A stretch of 33,181 nucleotides of DNA from Porphyromonas sp. oral taxon 278 str. W7784 (GTDB lineage: Bacteria > Bacteroidota > Bacteroidia > Bacteroidales > Porphyromonadaceae): positions 48,722 to 81,902 of the forward strand of contig NZ_KI259258.1 of the NCBI RefSeq assembly GCF_000467855.2. Reading direction: 5' to 3'. Shown piece by piece: positions 15,514 to 23,526 of the stretch (position 1 is its first letter; the number at the start of each line of letters is the position of its first letter). The position numbers were made by a program, and so were the translations under genes. The notes under the pieces are model-generated. The model did no database searches, had not been told where the DNA came from, and was given only the letters and a program-made list of their open reading frames with translations.

Positions 15514-16469
15514 AGTAGCTCGGTCTGCGCTGCATCAGCATCGAAGGTTTCGATGTGACGGCTACGCTTGTCGGGGATGATATCGTCGATGGCGATGAGG
15601 ATACCGGTCTCTTGGACGAGCCCAAACTCATAGTTGATCGCCGTACCGAATACCCGCATCTCGGGGGAGAGTGCCATGTAGGCGCTGACAAGGGGAGGGA
15701 TGTTCAGGCCATGAGCTCGTATAGCTTGGTTCAGGGCCTTATAGTCGGTGTGGAAGTCTTCGTGGCAGAAGAGCTGAGCGACTTCCTCAGGGTCTACCTC
15801 TATGGGTAATGGCTCTGTCGGAGTGACTAGTCCCTCGGGGTCGGGGAAGTGCTTGTCGAGGAAGTAGAGGATGAGGTTGCGTGCATGCTCATCATAGTCC
15901 TTGTACATGGTCACCTTGCCATAGAAGTACCTCATCCGAGGGTTCAGCACGGTGAGCGCACCAAGACCATCCCAGAGGTTGTCTAGGGCGAAGAGGCTCT
16001 TCGCTCCCATACGTGTCGACTGGTAGGCCAGGGAGACGAAGGAGCGTCCGAGTTCGATGGTATAGGGGAGATACTTCTGGAGGAAGGTGGGACTGAAGTC
16101 GAACATCTCCGAGGTAGCCAGTCGGGGCTTACCCGTCTCCTGGTCTATCTGCACCTCGTCCCCGAAGATGAAGCGGTACCCACCGAGGATAGCACCCTCT
16201 ACGGGATCCCAGACGATGAGCTGGCGGTAGCCTTCCTCGGCGAGGTCAAACTCATCGGTGTCGCACGCCTTGCCTGTCCCCCCGCCGTAGAAGCGGAAGG
16301 CTTCCTCACGGAGGCGCCCTACTTCCTGCATGGTCACAGGGGCGGCGGAGGCATGGAAGACATAGATCTCGTTGCCCCCTTTGTTTGTCTTGCGCAGGAG
16401 CTTATCTGGGGTGAGTTCGGCTCGGATCTGTTCCTTGTCCTGCGGGGGGATGAGCGTAGAGGTGTACAT
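15471..16469 (-). CDS. glsB: GNAT N-acyltransferase, GlsB/OlsB-like
   Basis: The 332-residue protein resembles the hemolysin/OlsB branch of GNAT acyltransferases (EEAFRFYGGGTGKACDTDEFD, IVWDPVEGAILGGYRF, ELGRSFV). In Bacteroides the related GlsB N-acylates an amino acid, giving the first intermediate of glycine lipids. The O-acyltransferase gene lies 1 nt upstream, matching the known two-gene arrangement. The start at 16469 (MYTSTLIPP) is chosen because it directly follows the upstream stop. A longer in-frame extension to 16634 would be low-complexity Ser/Thr sequence lying wholly within the neighbouring gene. The amino-acid specificity (glycine, serine or ornithine) is not visible. Confidence 0.87.
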   Translation of the reverse strand: MYTSTLIPPQDKEQIRAELTPDKLLRKTNKGGNEIYVFHASAAPVTMQEVGRLREEAFRFYGGGTGKACDTDEFDLAEEGYRQLIVWDPVEGAILGGYRFIFGDEVQIDQETGKPRLATSEMFDFSPTFLQKYLPYTIELGRSFVSLAYQSTRMGAKSLFALDNLWDGLGALTVLNPRMRYFYGKVTMYKDYDEHARNLILYFLDKHFPDPEGLVTPTEPLPIEVDPEEVAQLFCHEDFHTDYKALNQAIRAHGLNIPPLVSAYMALSPEMRVFGTAINYEFGLVQETGILIAIDDIIPDKRSRHIETFDADAAQTELLWTNISRQVRLVKN

Positions 16470-16470
16470 G

Positions 16471-17337
16471 CTAGCCGTGGTGCTTGTCGTAGTCTTCTCG
16501 TAGCTGGTAGCTGATGGCACGTATGCGCTGCGCCTCGTCGTCGGGAGTGCGCCCATCGGAGAGGAGGCTCTGCCAAGGGATGGGCTCACCGACGATGACT
16601 CGGTAGCGGCTACCACGGGCACGGAAGAGCTCATCGGGTAGTAGTGCTTGCCCGGGATCGAACTTCATTCTCAGGAAGTTCTTCAGGTGCCATACCCAGT
16701 AGAAGTGCCTGCTATTGCGTCCGACGAAGTGGAGGGGTACGATGTCTCGCTCTGAGGAGATGGCTTGGGAGACGAAGGTCTTGCGCCAAGGTCGGTCCTG
16801 GAGCTTCCCGTCGAAGATACGGGAGCAAGAGCCCGCAGGGAAGCTACCGATAGGGACGTCGGTCTGCAGTGCCTGCTGGAGCATCTCTATCTGGTGGCGT
16901 GCCTGAGTGCCCTGTCGGTTGTTGACGGGGAGGAAGACAGGCTGGAGGGGCTTGAGGTAGTAGAGCAGGTCGGAGACGATATAGCGTACATCACCGTAGC
17001 GCTCTGCTAGCATGTGGGCAAGACTAATGCCATCAAGTCCACCGAGTGGGTGGTTCGACACGAAGAGGCATCGCCCAGATTCAGGGAGACGCTCGGGGTG
17101 AACCCAGTCGATGTCTAGCTGGAACTCCCCTACCAGAGCACGGAGGAAGTCCTTGCCCTCTAGGTGTCCATACCGGTAGAGCACATCATTGATATCCCGC
17201 TGATGGATGATGCGCTCCAGCAGGGCGATGACAGGGCGGGGAAGATTCTTCCCTGCCTTCTCTCGGAGCACCCGCCCGATATTGATGGCGAGCGGGTGAT
17301 CCTGAGAGGTGTACTTGCTTTTGTCGAAGGCCTCCAT
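16471..17337 (-). CDS. glsA: PlsC-type lysophospholipid acyltransferase, GlsA-like
   Basis: The 288-residue protein of the glycerolipid acyltransferase superfamily has the catalytic motif SNHPLGGLDG (His96 and Asp102). It also has the substrate-site motif FPAGSCSR (166-173), equivalent to FPEG(T/S)R. Paired with the GNAT gene that follows 1 nt later, it likely O-acylates the N-acyl amino acid to give a glycine-type or ornithine-type lipid at the inner membrane. A phosphatidic-acid role is a weaker alternative. Its ATG directly abuts the valS stop codon (TAGATG), so translation is probably coupled. Confidence 0.87.
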   Translation of the reverse strand: MEAFDKSKYTSQDHPLAINIGRVLREKAGKNLPRPVIALLERIIHQRDINDVLYRYGHLEGKDFLRALVGEFQLDIDWVHPERLPESGRCLFVSNHPLGGLDGISLAHMLAERYGDVRYIVSDLLYYLKPLQPVFLPVNNRQGTQARHQIEMLQQALQTDVPIGSFPAGSCSRIFDGKLQDRPWRKTFVSQAISSERDIVPLHFVGRNSRHFYWVWHLKNFLRMKFDPGQALLPDELFRARGSRYRVIVGEPIPWQSLLSDGRTPDDEAQRIRAISYQLREDYDKHHG

Positions 17338-19968
17338 CTACTTAGCTTGGGCCTCCAGCTGGCGGATGCTCTGCTCTAGTGTGGCGATGCGACTCTCGGC
17401 GTCGGACTGCTTCTTACGCTCCAGGGCGATGACGGCCTCGGGAGCCTTGCTGACGAAGCTCTCGTTGCTGAGCTTCTTCGCTACACCAGCGAGGAACTTC
17501 TGCTGGTACTCGAGGTCGGCACGGAGCTTCTTCAGCTCTTCCTCGACATCGATATAGGCAGCCATAGGCACGGCGAATTCATCCGTCCCGATGACGAAGC
17601 TCACGGCACCCTCGCTACGGACACCGCTACGGTCGATCATGGAGAGACCAGCCATCTTCACCAGCACCTCATCTAGTTCGGTGGGGAAGCTGGGGGCAGC
17701 TTCGAGGACAAGAGCTTCACGGGGAGAGAGGTTCTTGCTCGTACGAAGGCTACGTACCGTAGTGATGATCTCCTGAGCGGAAGCGAAGCGCTGGAGGAAG
17801 GCTTCGTCTGCTGGAGCGGCAGGGCGCTGCTGGGCATTCATGATACTTTCGCCTTCGGAGCGCTCGGCGAGGTTCTGCCACAGCTCTTCGGTGATGAACG
17901 GCATGAAGGGGTGCAGGATACGTAGGATCTCATCGAAGAAGTCGAGTGCTTCCTGACAAGTCGTAGCATCGATAGGAGTGCCGTAGGCAGGCTTGATCAG
18001 CTCCAGGTAAGAGGACGAGAAGTCATCACGGATCAGCTTGTAGACGAGGGTCAGAGCCTCGCTGATACGATACTTGGCGAAGAGGTCATTCAGTTCGCCT
18101 GCAGCCTTGTTGAGTACCTGACGCATCCAGTAGGAAGCTAGGCGTGAGGCCTCGGGCTGCTCTCCTTGGGCTACGTCGGCAGTCCATCCCTTGACGAGAC
18201 GGAAGGCATTCCAGATCTTGTTACAGAAGTTACGGCCCTGCTCACAGAGGGATTCGTCGAAGAGGATATCGTTCCCCGCAGGAGCGCTCATGATGAGTCC
18301 CATGCGGACACCATCAGCCCCGTACTTGTCGATCAGGTCAAGAGGGTCTGGGGAGTTACCGAGGGTCTTGGACATCTTGCGCCCTTGGTTGTCTCGGACG
18401 ATACCGGTGAGGTAGACGTTTTCGAAGGGCTTCTTCCCCTGGAACTCATAGCCGGCCATGATCATACGTGCTACCCAGAAGAAGAGGATATCTGGGCCGG
18501 TGACCAGATCAGAGGTGGGGTAGTAATAGTTGAGCTCCTCGTTGCCCTTGCTCAGCGCAGGAGCGAAGACCGTGATGGGCCACAGCCATGAAGAGAACCA
18601 CGTATCTAGGCAGTCGCTCTCCTGACGAAGGTCGCTGGCCGTGAGGCTAGCGTCCTTCTCCTGTGCTAGGCGAAGTGCCTCTGCTTCGGTCGATGCTACT
18701 ACGAAGGAGCCATCGGGGAGGTAGTACGCAGGGATGCGGTGACCCCACCAGAGCTGACGGCTGATACACCAGTCCTTGATGTTCTCCATCCAGTGGCGAT
18801 AGGTGTTCTTGAACTTCGTAGGGTGCAGACGGATCTCATCGTTCATCACCGCATCGAGGGCAGGCTTAGCAAGGCCCTCCATCTTGAGGAACCACTGCAT
18901 CGACAGCTTGGGCTCGATGGGTACGAAGGTACGCTCGGAGTGGCCGACCTTATTGGTGTAGGCCTCGACCTTCTCCATGAGGCCTGCGACCTCGAGGTCA
19001 GTTTCGATCTTCTTACGTACATCGAAGCGGTCCATGCCGGCGTAAGCGCCACCGTGCTCGTTGAGCGACCCGTCGTTGTTGAAGATATCGATGGTCTGGA
19101 GCTGGTGCTTCTCTCCGAGGACATAGTCATTGATGTCGTGTGCAGGGGTGACCTTCAGACAGCCGGTACCGAACTCGATATCTACATACTCGTCTTCGAT
19201 CACGGGCACTGCTCGCCCGACGAGGGGCACGATGAGCTTCTTGCCACGGAGGAAGTGGTAGCGCTCGTCATTGGGGTTGATACAGACGGCGGTGTCCCCC
19301 ATGATGGTCTCGGGGCGAGTCGTAGCGACGACTACATACTTGTCGGCTTCGCCCTCGACGAAGTAGCGCAGATAGTAGAGCTTACCCTGCTGCTCCTGAT
19401 AGATGACCTCCTCGTCGCTGAGGGCGGTCTGCGCCTTAGGGTCCCAGTTGACGACACGGACACCTCGGTAGATAAGCCCCTTGCGGTAGAGGTCGACGAA
19501 GACATCGAGGACGCTCTGGCTACGCTCCTCGTCCATGGTGAAGGCGGTACGATCCCAGTCGCACGAAGCACCTAGGCGCTTGAGCTGCTCGAGGATGATA
19601 CCTCCGTGCTCACGTGTCCAGTCCCAAGCGTGCTCTAGGAAGGCTTCTCGGGTGAGGTCGTGCTTCTGGATCCCTTGCGAAGCGAGTCGTCCGACGACCT
19701 TGGCTTCGGTAGCGATGGAGGCATGGTCGGTACCAGGCACCCAGCAGGCGTTGAAGCCCTGCTGACGGGCACGGCGTACGAGGATGTCCTGGATACTATT
19801 GTTGAGCATGTGCCCCATGTGCAGCACGCCCGTGACGTTGGGTGGTGGGATGACGATGGTATAAGCGGGACGGTGGTCCGGGGTGGAATGGAAGAGCTTG
19901 TGCTCCATCCAATACTGATACCATTTGTTCTCCACAGCCTCGGGGCTGTACTTGGTAGCTAACTCCAT
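17338..19968 (-). CDS. valS: Valyl-tRNA synthetase
   Basis: This enzyme charges tRNA-Val with valine using ATP in the cytoplasm. The class I signature appears as HMGH at residues 50-53 inside [13 protein letters not shown]. The second signature is KMSKT at 531-535, a variant of KMSKS. An editing domain lies between them, and a C-terminal coiled coil rich in Lys/Glu/Gln occupies about 810-876. At 876 residues the length is normal. The start at 19968 ([17 protein letters not shown]) is the family N-terminus. A longer frame to 20073 crosses the promoter at 20061 and has no homologous sequence. It is the first gene of the compact six-gene operon. Confidence 0.97.
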   Translation of the reverse strand: MELATKYSPEAVENKWYQYWMEHKLFHSTPDHRPAYTIVIPPPNVTGVLHMGHMLNNSIQDILVRRARQQGFNACWVPGTDHASIATEAKVVGRLASQGIQKHDLTREAFLEHAWDWTREHGGIILEQLKRLGASCDWDRTAFTMDEERSQSVLDVFVDLYRKGLIYRGVRVVNWDPKAQTALSDEEVIYQEQQGKLYYLRYFVEGEADKYVVVATTRPETIMGDTAVCINPNDERYHFLRGKKLIVPLVGRAVPVIEDEYVDIEFGTGCLKVTPAHDINDYVLGEKHQLQTIDIFNNDGSLNEHGGAYAGMDRFDVRKKIETDLEVAGLMEKVEAYTNKVGHSERTFVPIEPKLSMQWFLKMEGLAKPALDAVMNDEIRLHPTKFKNTYRHWMENIKDWCISRQLWWGHRIPAYYLPDGSFVVASTEAEALRLAQEKDASLTASDLRQESDCLDTWFSSWLWPITVFAPALSKGNEELNYYYPTSDLVTGPDILFFWVARMIMAGYEFQGKKPFENVYLTGIVRDNQGRKMSKTLGNSPDPLDLIDKYGADGVRMGLIMSAPAGNDILFDESLCEQGRNFCNKIWNAFRLVKGWTADVAQGEQPEASRLASYWMRQVLNKAAGELNDLFAKYRISEALTLVYKLIRDDFSSSYLELIKPAYGTPIDATTCQEALDFFDEILRILHPFMPFITEELWQNLAERSEGESIMNAQQRPAAPADEAFLQRFASAQEIITTVRSLRTSKNLSPREALVLEAAPSFPTELDEVLVKMAGLSMIDRSGVRSEGAVSFVIGTDEFAVPMAAYIDVEEELKKLRADLEYQQKFLAGVAKKLSNESFVSKAPEAVIALERKKQSDAESRIATLEQSIRQLEAQAK

Positions 19969-20060
19969 AATAGCTTGATTCGTGACGTATCTATGATTGT
20001 TATTTCTGTTGCTTGTCTTCGGGGGAGAGCTCTGTGGCTGAGCTAGCCCCACACGAGCTA

Positions 20061-20068
20061 CAAATTTA
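20061..20068 (-). promoter_or_regulatory. -7 promoter box for the valS operon
   Basis: TAAATTTG on the minus strand matches TAnnTTTG, about 93 nt before the valS ATG. It implies a leader of about 85 nt. No T-box-like structure was recognised in that leader. It is the only such box found for the whole valS to murF-alr run. Confidence 0.6.
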
Positions 20069-20215
20069 CACATTTCGCACGCATCTTGACGACGGATTGC
20101 GTGGGGATGGGCTCTATATGCTTCGTTCGGGCATATGAGAGCCTTCCCTCCTCGGGGTGAGGAGAGTGGGGAAGGAGGTGGATGAAGAGTAGAGGTGGGA
20201 AGGGATCTAGCACCC

Positions 20216-20509
20216 TTAGCTCAGAGAGACGAAGAACAGCAGTCCCAGAAGGAGCATCCCTAGGGCTGACAGCACGACGGTGCCTACGGCGATGATCCCT
20301 CTCTCGAGACCTCGGCGCTTGGCGTAGTATGTCCCCAGTGTCAGATAGACGAAGGTGGGGGCGGAGAAAGAGAAGGAGAAGAGGAAGCCTTCGCACGAAG
20401 GGACGGCTTGGCTGAGTAGCTGGATGAGGACGAAGATCCCCAGGGAGACTAGGGTAAGCATCAGGATAAGCTCCCGATGGCGGTATCGCTTGAGCTGTGC
20501 TTCGTGCAT
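20216..20509 (-). CDS. Small three-helix membrane protein (tandem paralog 2)
   Basis: The 97-residue protein opens with [16 protein letters not shown], then three hydrophobic segments (about 15-35, 41-61 and 71-95) with the short basic loop [13 protein letters not shown]. It is clearly related to the 99-residue protein encoded just upstream: QLKRYRHR, the P.F..LTLG.Y segment, the A.R.GL...II.GT turn and the final helix all align. It has its own TAGCTTTG promoter box at 20554. No family is recognised. It may be an inner-membrane protein of unknown role. Conservation between the two copies argues that both are real genes. Confidence 0.75.
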   Translation of the reverse strand: MHEAQLKRYRHRELILMLTLVSLGIFVLIQLLSQAVPSCEGFLFSFSFSAPTFVYLTLGTYYAKRRGLERGIIAVGTVVLSALGMLLLGLLFFVSLS

Positions 20510-20553
20510 AGGGCGGAGGGCTTGAGGATAGTCAGTGCGTGAGAAGTACAGAG

Positions 20554-20561
20554 CAAAGCTA
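20554..20561 (-). promoter_or_regulatory. -7 promoter box for the 97-residue membrane protein
   Basis: TAGCTTTG on the minus strand, preceded by AGATTATTTG. The same arrangement (AGATTCTTTG then TACCTTTG) precedes the paralog, so the promoter seems to have been duplicated with the gene. Confidence 0.65.
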
Positions 20562-20668
20562 CAAATAATCTGGACGCTAAGGGGGCTTCATGGAGGATGG
20601 CTTGTGCCGATCTCTTGCCTTCCCTTGGGCTAGCTCAGCCTTTAGGCGGGAAGATACTCTGCCGAAGC

Positions 20669-20968
20669 TCACCCCAGGGGCGAGAAGAGCAGGTCGATCA
20701 TCCCGATGAGGAGCATCCCAAAGAGAGCAACCCCTGCCGTGCCAAGAGCAATGATCGCCTTATTGAGTCCGTGGCGCTGAGCCAGGTAAGCTCCGAGAGT
20801 CAGGCCTATGAAGGAGGGGGTGAAGAAGGAGAGCATGAAGAGCCAGCGTTGGTAGGGTATGGAGGCTCGGCAGGCCAACTGGAGGGCGACGAAGAGAACC
20901 AAGGAGATCAGGGCGAGTACGAGGGATAGATCTCGGTGGCGATACCGCTTGAGCTGTGGTTCGTTCAT
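20669..20968 (-). CDS. Small three-helix membrane protein (tandem paralog 1)
   Basis: The 99-residue protein starts [16 protein letters not shown], then has three predicted helices (about 13-33, 43-60 and 71-94) and a short loop AQRHGLNKAII. It is a paralog of the 97-residue protein encoded about 160 nt downstream. Both are short, basic at the N-terminus and lack Cys/His motifs of known enzymes. Its promoter box is at 21013. The gene faces away from ricT across a repeat cluster. The function is unknown; nothing suggests a toxin beyond its small size and hydrophobicity. Confidence 0.75.
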   Translation of the reverse strand: MNEPQLKRYRHRDLSLVLALISLVLFVALQLACRASIPYQRWLFMLSFFTPSFIGLTLGAYLAQRHGLNKAIIALGTAGVALFGMLLIGMIDLLFSPLG

Positions 20969-21012
20969 TGGTCGGATGGTGAGGAGTAAATCAGAGTAAA
21001 AGAAGTGTGGGG

Positions 21013-21020
21013 CAAAGGTA
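21013..21020 (-). promoter_or_regulatory. -7 promoter box for the 99-residue membrane protein
   Basis: TACCTTTG on the minus strand, 45 nt before the ATG. The flanking AGATTCTTTG is shared with the paralog's promoter. Confidence 0.65.
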
Positions 21021-21099
21021 CAAAGAATCTTGAATCAGGCGAAACTTCAGGGGTGGGAATCGGAGCCTGTTTTTGGCCTCCCTCGGGAGGGTGCAAAAA

Positions 21100-21210
21100 C
21101 GACCTACGGTAGGTCGTCGATGCGACCTACTGTTGTAGGTCGTCGATGCGACCTACCGTGGGTCGCAGTGAAACCTACTGTAGGTTTTTTTGACGACCTA
21201 CCGTAGGTCG
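21100..21210. repeat. Palindromic 23-bp-period repeat cluster D (5 units)
   Basis: Units start at 21100, 21123, 21149, about 21172 and 21194. Unit 2 carries a 3-base insertion at its centre, so its arms are intact but the period shifts. Unit 4 has A/T outer ends, and spacers 1 and 2 are both tcgatg. The last two units resemble the right end of cluster E. The cluster lies in the divergent region between the small membrane protein genes and ricT. Confidence 0.9.
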
Positions 21211-21356
21211 TTCTTTGAGGCCCTCGAGAAGCCCTTGTGGAGCGCCTGCTGTAGCGGGCTTTTGGGAGCTCTTGAGCTTCTCCTTTTTTGAGCATGCTGG
21301 GACGAGCCCGAAGGGGTGGGGACGACGCCTTCGGGACTCAGCGGTGAGAAAATGCG

Positions 21357-21364
21357 TACCTTTG
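21357..21364 (+). promoter_or_regulatory. -7 promoter box upstream of ricT
   Basis: TACCTTTG on the plus strand matches TAnnTTTG. It lies 242 nt before the ricT ATG, so it drives either a long structured leader or a separate small RNA. Confidence 0.6.
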
Positions 21365-21370
21365 CTTGGA

Positions 21371-21530
21371 TTCGTATACATAGTCCCCATGTGCCTCGGG
21401 AGCGGTCATTGCTCCCTGAATGATGCCTCCCGGCGAGCTTCGTCCCAGGGAGGTGAGGTACAGGGCGACTGACGATCCCTTCCCCGTAGGATGCCGAGTG
21501 AAGGCCTTAGCCCTCCCCGACCTCCGATAT
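21371..21530 (+). ncRNA. Candidate structured RNA or long ricT leader
   Basis: A promoter box is followed at once by a GC-rich, non-coding stretch with good hairpins: gggagc (21398-21403) with gctccc (21411-21416), and cctccc (21426-21431) with gggagg (21448-21453). It could be the 5' leader of ricT or an independent small RNA. A 6S-type RNA was considered because such RNAs are expected in Bacteroidales, but no consensus was matched. Boundaries are estimates. Confidence 0.35.
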
Positions 21531-21539
21531 ACATATATA

Positions 21540-21569
21540 TGAGCTGTGGTGCCTTGAGCTGTGGTGCCT
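21540..21569 (+). repeat. Perfect 15-bp tandem duplication in ricT leader
   Basis: TGAGCTGTGGTGCCT occurs twice back to back (21540-21554 and 21555-21569). The gagctgtg within either copy (21541-21548 or 21556-21563) can pair with cacagctc at 21578-21585, giving two alternative hairpins 20-60 nt before the ricT start codon. Confidence 0.75.
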
Positions 21570-21606
21570 CCCGTGCGCACAGCTCCCCAAGAGACGATAC
21601 ACCCCA

Positions 21607-22899
21607 ATGGACTATAAGACCACGACGGCTAACCTCGGTTGCTGTGCGATGACCCCTGGGGGATGCGAAGGCTGTGATAGGAATCAGATGAGTACCTACG
21701 ACTGGCTGAGCGACATCCCCGAGTCACTGCAGGGCTCCGACTTAGTCGAGGTGCAATTCAAAAATACTCGTAAAGGCTACTACCTCAATAGCGCAAAGAT
21801 CGAACTCTTTAAAGGGGACCTCGTCGCCGTAGAGTCCTCCACAGGCCACGACATCGGCGAGGTGACCCTCACCGGCAAGCTCGCTGAGCTGGCGATGAAG
21901 AATCATCGCTATCGACCAGAGAAGGGTGAGCTGATGCGTGTCTACCGTGTAGCACGCCCCAGCGACCTAGAGGCTTGGAGAGAAGCTAAGCTCCGTGAGG
22001 AGCCGACGATGATCCAGGCTCGGCAGATCGCCTCGGCCCTCGGGCTAGAGATGAAGATCGGAGATGTGGAGTATCAGGGAGATGGGAATAAGGCCATCTT
22101 CTACTACATAGCTGATGGTCGTGTCGACTTCCGTCAGCTGATCCGTGTGCTAGCCGATACCTTCCATGTGCGCATCGAGATGAAGCAGATCGGTGCTCGC
22201 CAAGAGGCGGGACGCATCGGAGGTATAGGCCCGTGCGGTCGACAGCTCTGCTGCTCCTCGTGGATGACCACCTTCTCCTCAGTGAGTACCGGTGCGGCAC
22301 GTGTACAGGATATCACGATGAACCCTCAGAAGCTGACGGGCCAGTGTGGTAAGATCAAGTGCTGTATGAACTTCGAGGTGAACGCCTATGCCGAGGCACA
22401 GCGCAGCCTGCCCGATCGGGACGTCGTCCTAGAGACCGCTTCGGACAGCTACTACCACTTCAAGACCGATCACTTCCAGCGTCAGGTGACCTACAGCACC
22501 GTACGCTCGGCACCCGTTCGTCTGGTGACGATCTCTGCCGAGCGAGCCTTCGAAGTCATCGGGATGAACCGCCGAGGTGAGCGCCCTGGGACGCTAGAGC
22601 CCCAGGAGGGTGAAGAGCGCCGAGGAGGTCGTACGAGCGATATTCTGGCAGACAACAGCCTGACACGCTTCGACCGTGAGCGCCGAGGTGCTCGCCGTGG
22701 AGAGTCCCGCCCACCCCGCCGTGAGGGAGGCGCTCGTCGGGAGCGCCCACAGCGCTCGGTAGAGCCCCAGGGACAGGGTGCGTCGGAGCGCCCACAGGTG
22801 CGCCAGTTCCGCTCGCCACGCACAAGGGCTCAGGAGTCAGGTGAGGGTACACCAAGCCCCCGCAGGCCCCGTACGAAGTCTCAGGGTGAGCCTGAGTAA
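21607..22899 (+). CDS. ricT: PSP1/RicT-family regulatory iron-sulfur protein
   Basis: The 430-residue protein has a PSP1 C-terminal domain as in RicT (YaaT), a subunit of a complex that binds Fe-S clusters and in Bacillus supports RNase Y-dependent mRNA processing. The diagnostic block is GGIGPCGRQLCCSSW (Cys210, 215, 216), followed by GQCGKIKCCMNFE (Cys247, 252, 253). The N-terminus adds GCCAMTPGGCEGC (Cys12, 13, 20, 23). From about residue 320 the protein becomes an Arg/Glu/Gly/Pro-rich disordered tail, an unusual feature that may bind RNA. gldH starts four bases after the stop codon. The Bacteroidetes role is not established; the family assignment is strong. Confidence 0.93.
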   Translation: MDYKTTTANLGCCAMTPGGCEGCDRNQMSTYDWLSDIPESLQGSDLVEVQFKNTRKGYYLNSAKIELFKGDLVAVESSTGHDIGEVTLTGKLAELAMKNHRYRPEKGELMRVYRVARPSDLEAWREAKLREEPTMIQARQIASALGLEMKIGDVEYQGDGNKAIFYYIADGRVDFRQLIRVLADTFHVRIEMKQIGARQEAGRIGGIGPCGRQLCCSSWMTTFSSVSTGAARVQDITMNPQKLTGQCGKIKCCMNFEVNAYAEAQRSLPDRDVVLETASDSYYHFKTDHFQRQVTYSTVRSAPVRLVTISAERAFEVIGMNRRGERPGTLEPQEGEERRGGRTSDILADNSLTRFDRERRGARRGESRPPRREGGARRERPQRSVEPQGQGASERPQVRQFRSPRTRAQESGEGTPSPRRPRTKSQGEPE

Positions 22900-22902
22900 T
22901 TG

Positions 22903-23409
22903 ATGATGCGTCAGCCTACGTATTTACTAAGGATATACTTCCTCCTGGCCTCCCTCGTGAGCCTCTTCCTCCTTGGCTCTTGTACCGAGCGAGAGGGGGG
23001 GGGTGAGTACTTCGCCTTCGAAGCCGTCCCAAGAGACGGCTGGAAGCCAGCGAAGCCCTTGACCTTCGACGTCCTCTTCCCCGAGACGACGACTCGCCTC
23101 TCGGCCGAGGTGATCCTACGGATGGATAGTCGTCTGGACCGAGGGCGTGTGCGCCTGCGATCGACACTACGTCGCTCCGAGATGATCCTGAGGCAAGATA
23201 CACTAGAGATGAACTTCGCCTCGGGCGTCGGACAGTGGAGACGCCCTGGGGTGGTCTATCATGAGTTCGTCGCTCCCTTGGCACAGCCTTTGCACGTGCC
23301 CTATGCAGGACTCTTTGTCCTAGAGGTCGCTCTCCTGGATTCACTCCCACTGCAGGGAGTGGAGTCTGTGGGTCTTCACCTCGTAGACTCTACGAGAGAG
23401 CGAAAATAA
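22903..23409 (+). CDS. gldH: Gliding-motility-type lipoprotein GldH
   Basis: The 168-residue lipoprotein has a hydrophobic signal peptide and lipobox LLGSC, with lipidated Cys27. The body shows the GldH pattern: FDVLFPETTTRLSAEVILR, then LRRSEMILRQDTLEM, a WRRPGVVYHEF segment and a late GVESVGLHLV. GldH is required for gliding in Flavobacterium, but homologs are common in non-gliding Bacteroidales, where the role may be in the envelope. Two adjacent ATG codons (22903 and 22906) follow the ricT stop; the first is used here. A G9 tract immediately after the lipobox makes the gene prone to frameshift. Confidence 0.88.
   Translation: MMRQPTYLLRIYFLLASLVSLFLLGSCTEREGGGEYFAFEAVPRDGWKPAKPLTFDVLFPETTTRLSAEVILRMDSRLDRGRVRLRSTLRRSEMILRQDTLEMNFASGVGQWRRPGVVYHEFVAPLAQPLHVPYAGLFVLEVALLDSLPLQGVESVGLHLVDSTRERK
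22995..23003 (+). repeat. G9 homopolymer tract inside gldH
   Basis: Nine consecutive G residues encode Gly-Gly-Gly just after the lipobox (CTEREGGG). Addition or loss of one G would truncate the protein soon after the lipid anchor. The tract is therefore a candidate phase-variation site, although it could also be a sequencing-sensitive spot. Confidence 0.85.
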
Positions 23410-23526
23410 ACAGCTACAACCAAGTGGATTAGGCTACTGTCGGGTCATCCTCGTGGCTCGGCTACTGTGGAGCCATGCCCTCCTAGGCTCACCTCCCCGT
23501 CGCCCTAGTCCCCTTTACTAGATATA

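Noticed and set aside
18739-19575. Long plus-strand frame opposite valS
   Set aside because: Antisense to conserved catalytic regions of valS, and no family or promoter.
19969-20060. T-box or attenuator in the valS leader
   Set aside because: The leader is about 85 nt and lacks a recognisable T-box sequence or terminator; such elements are also not expected in this phylum.
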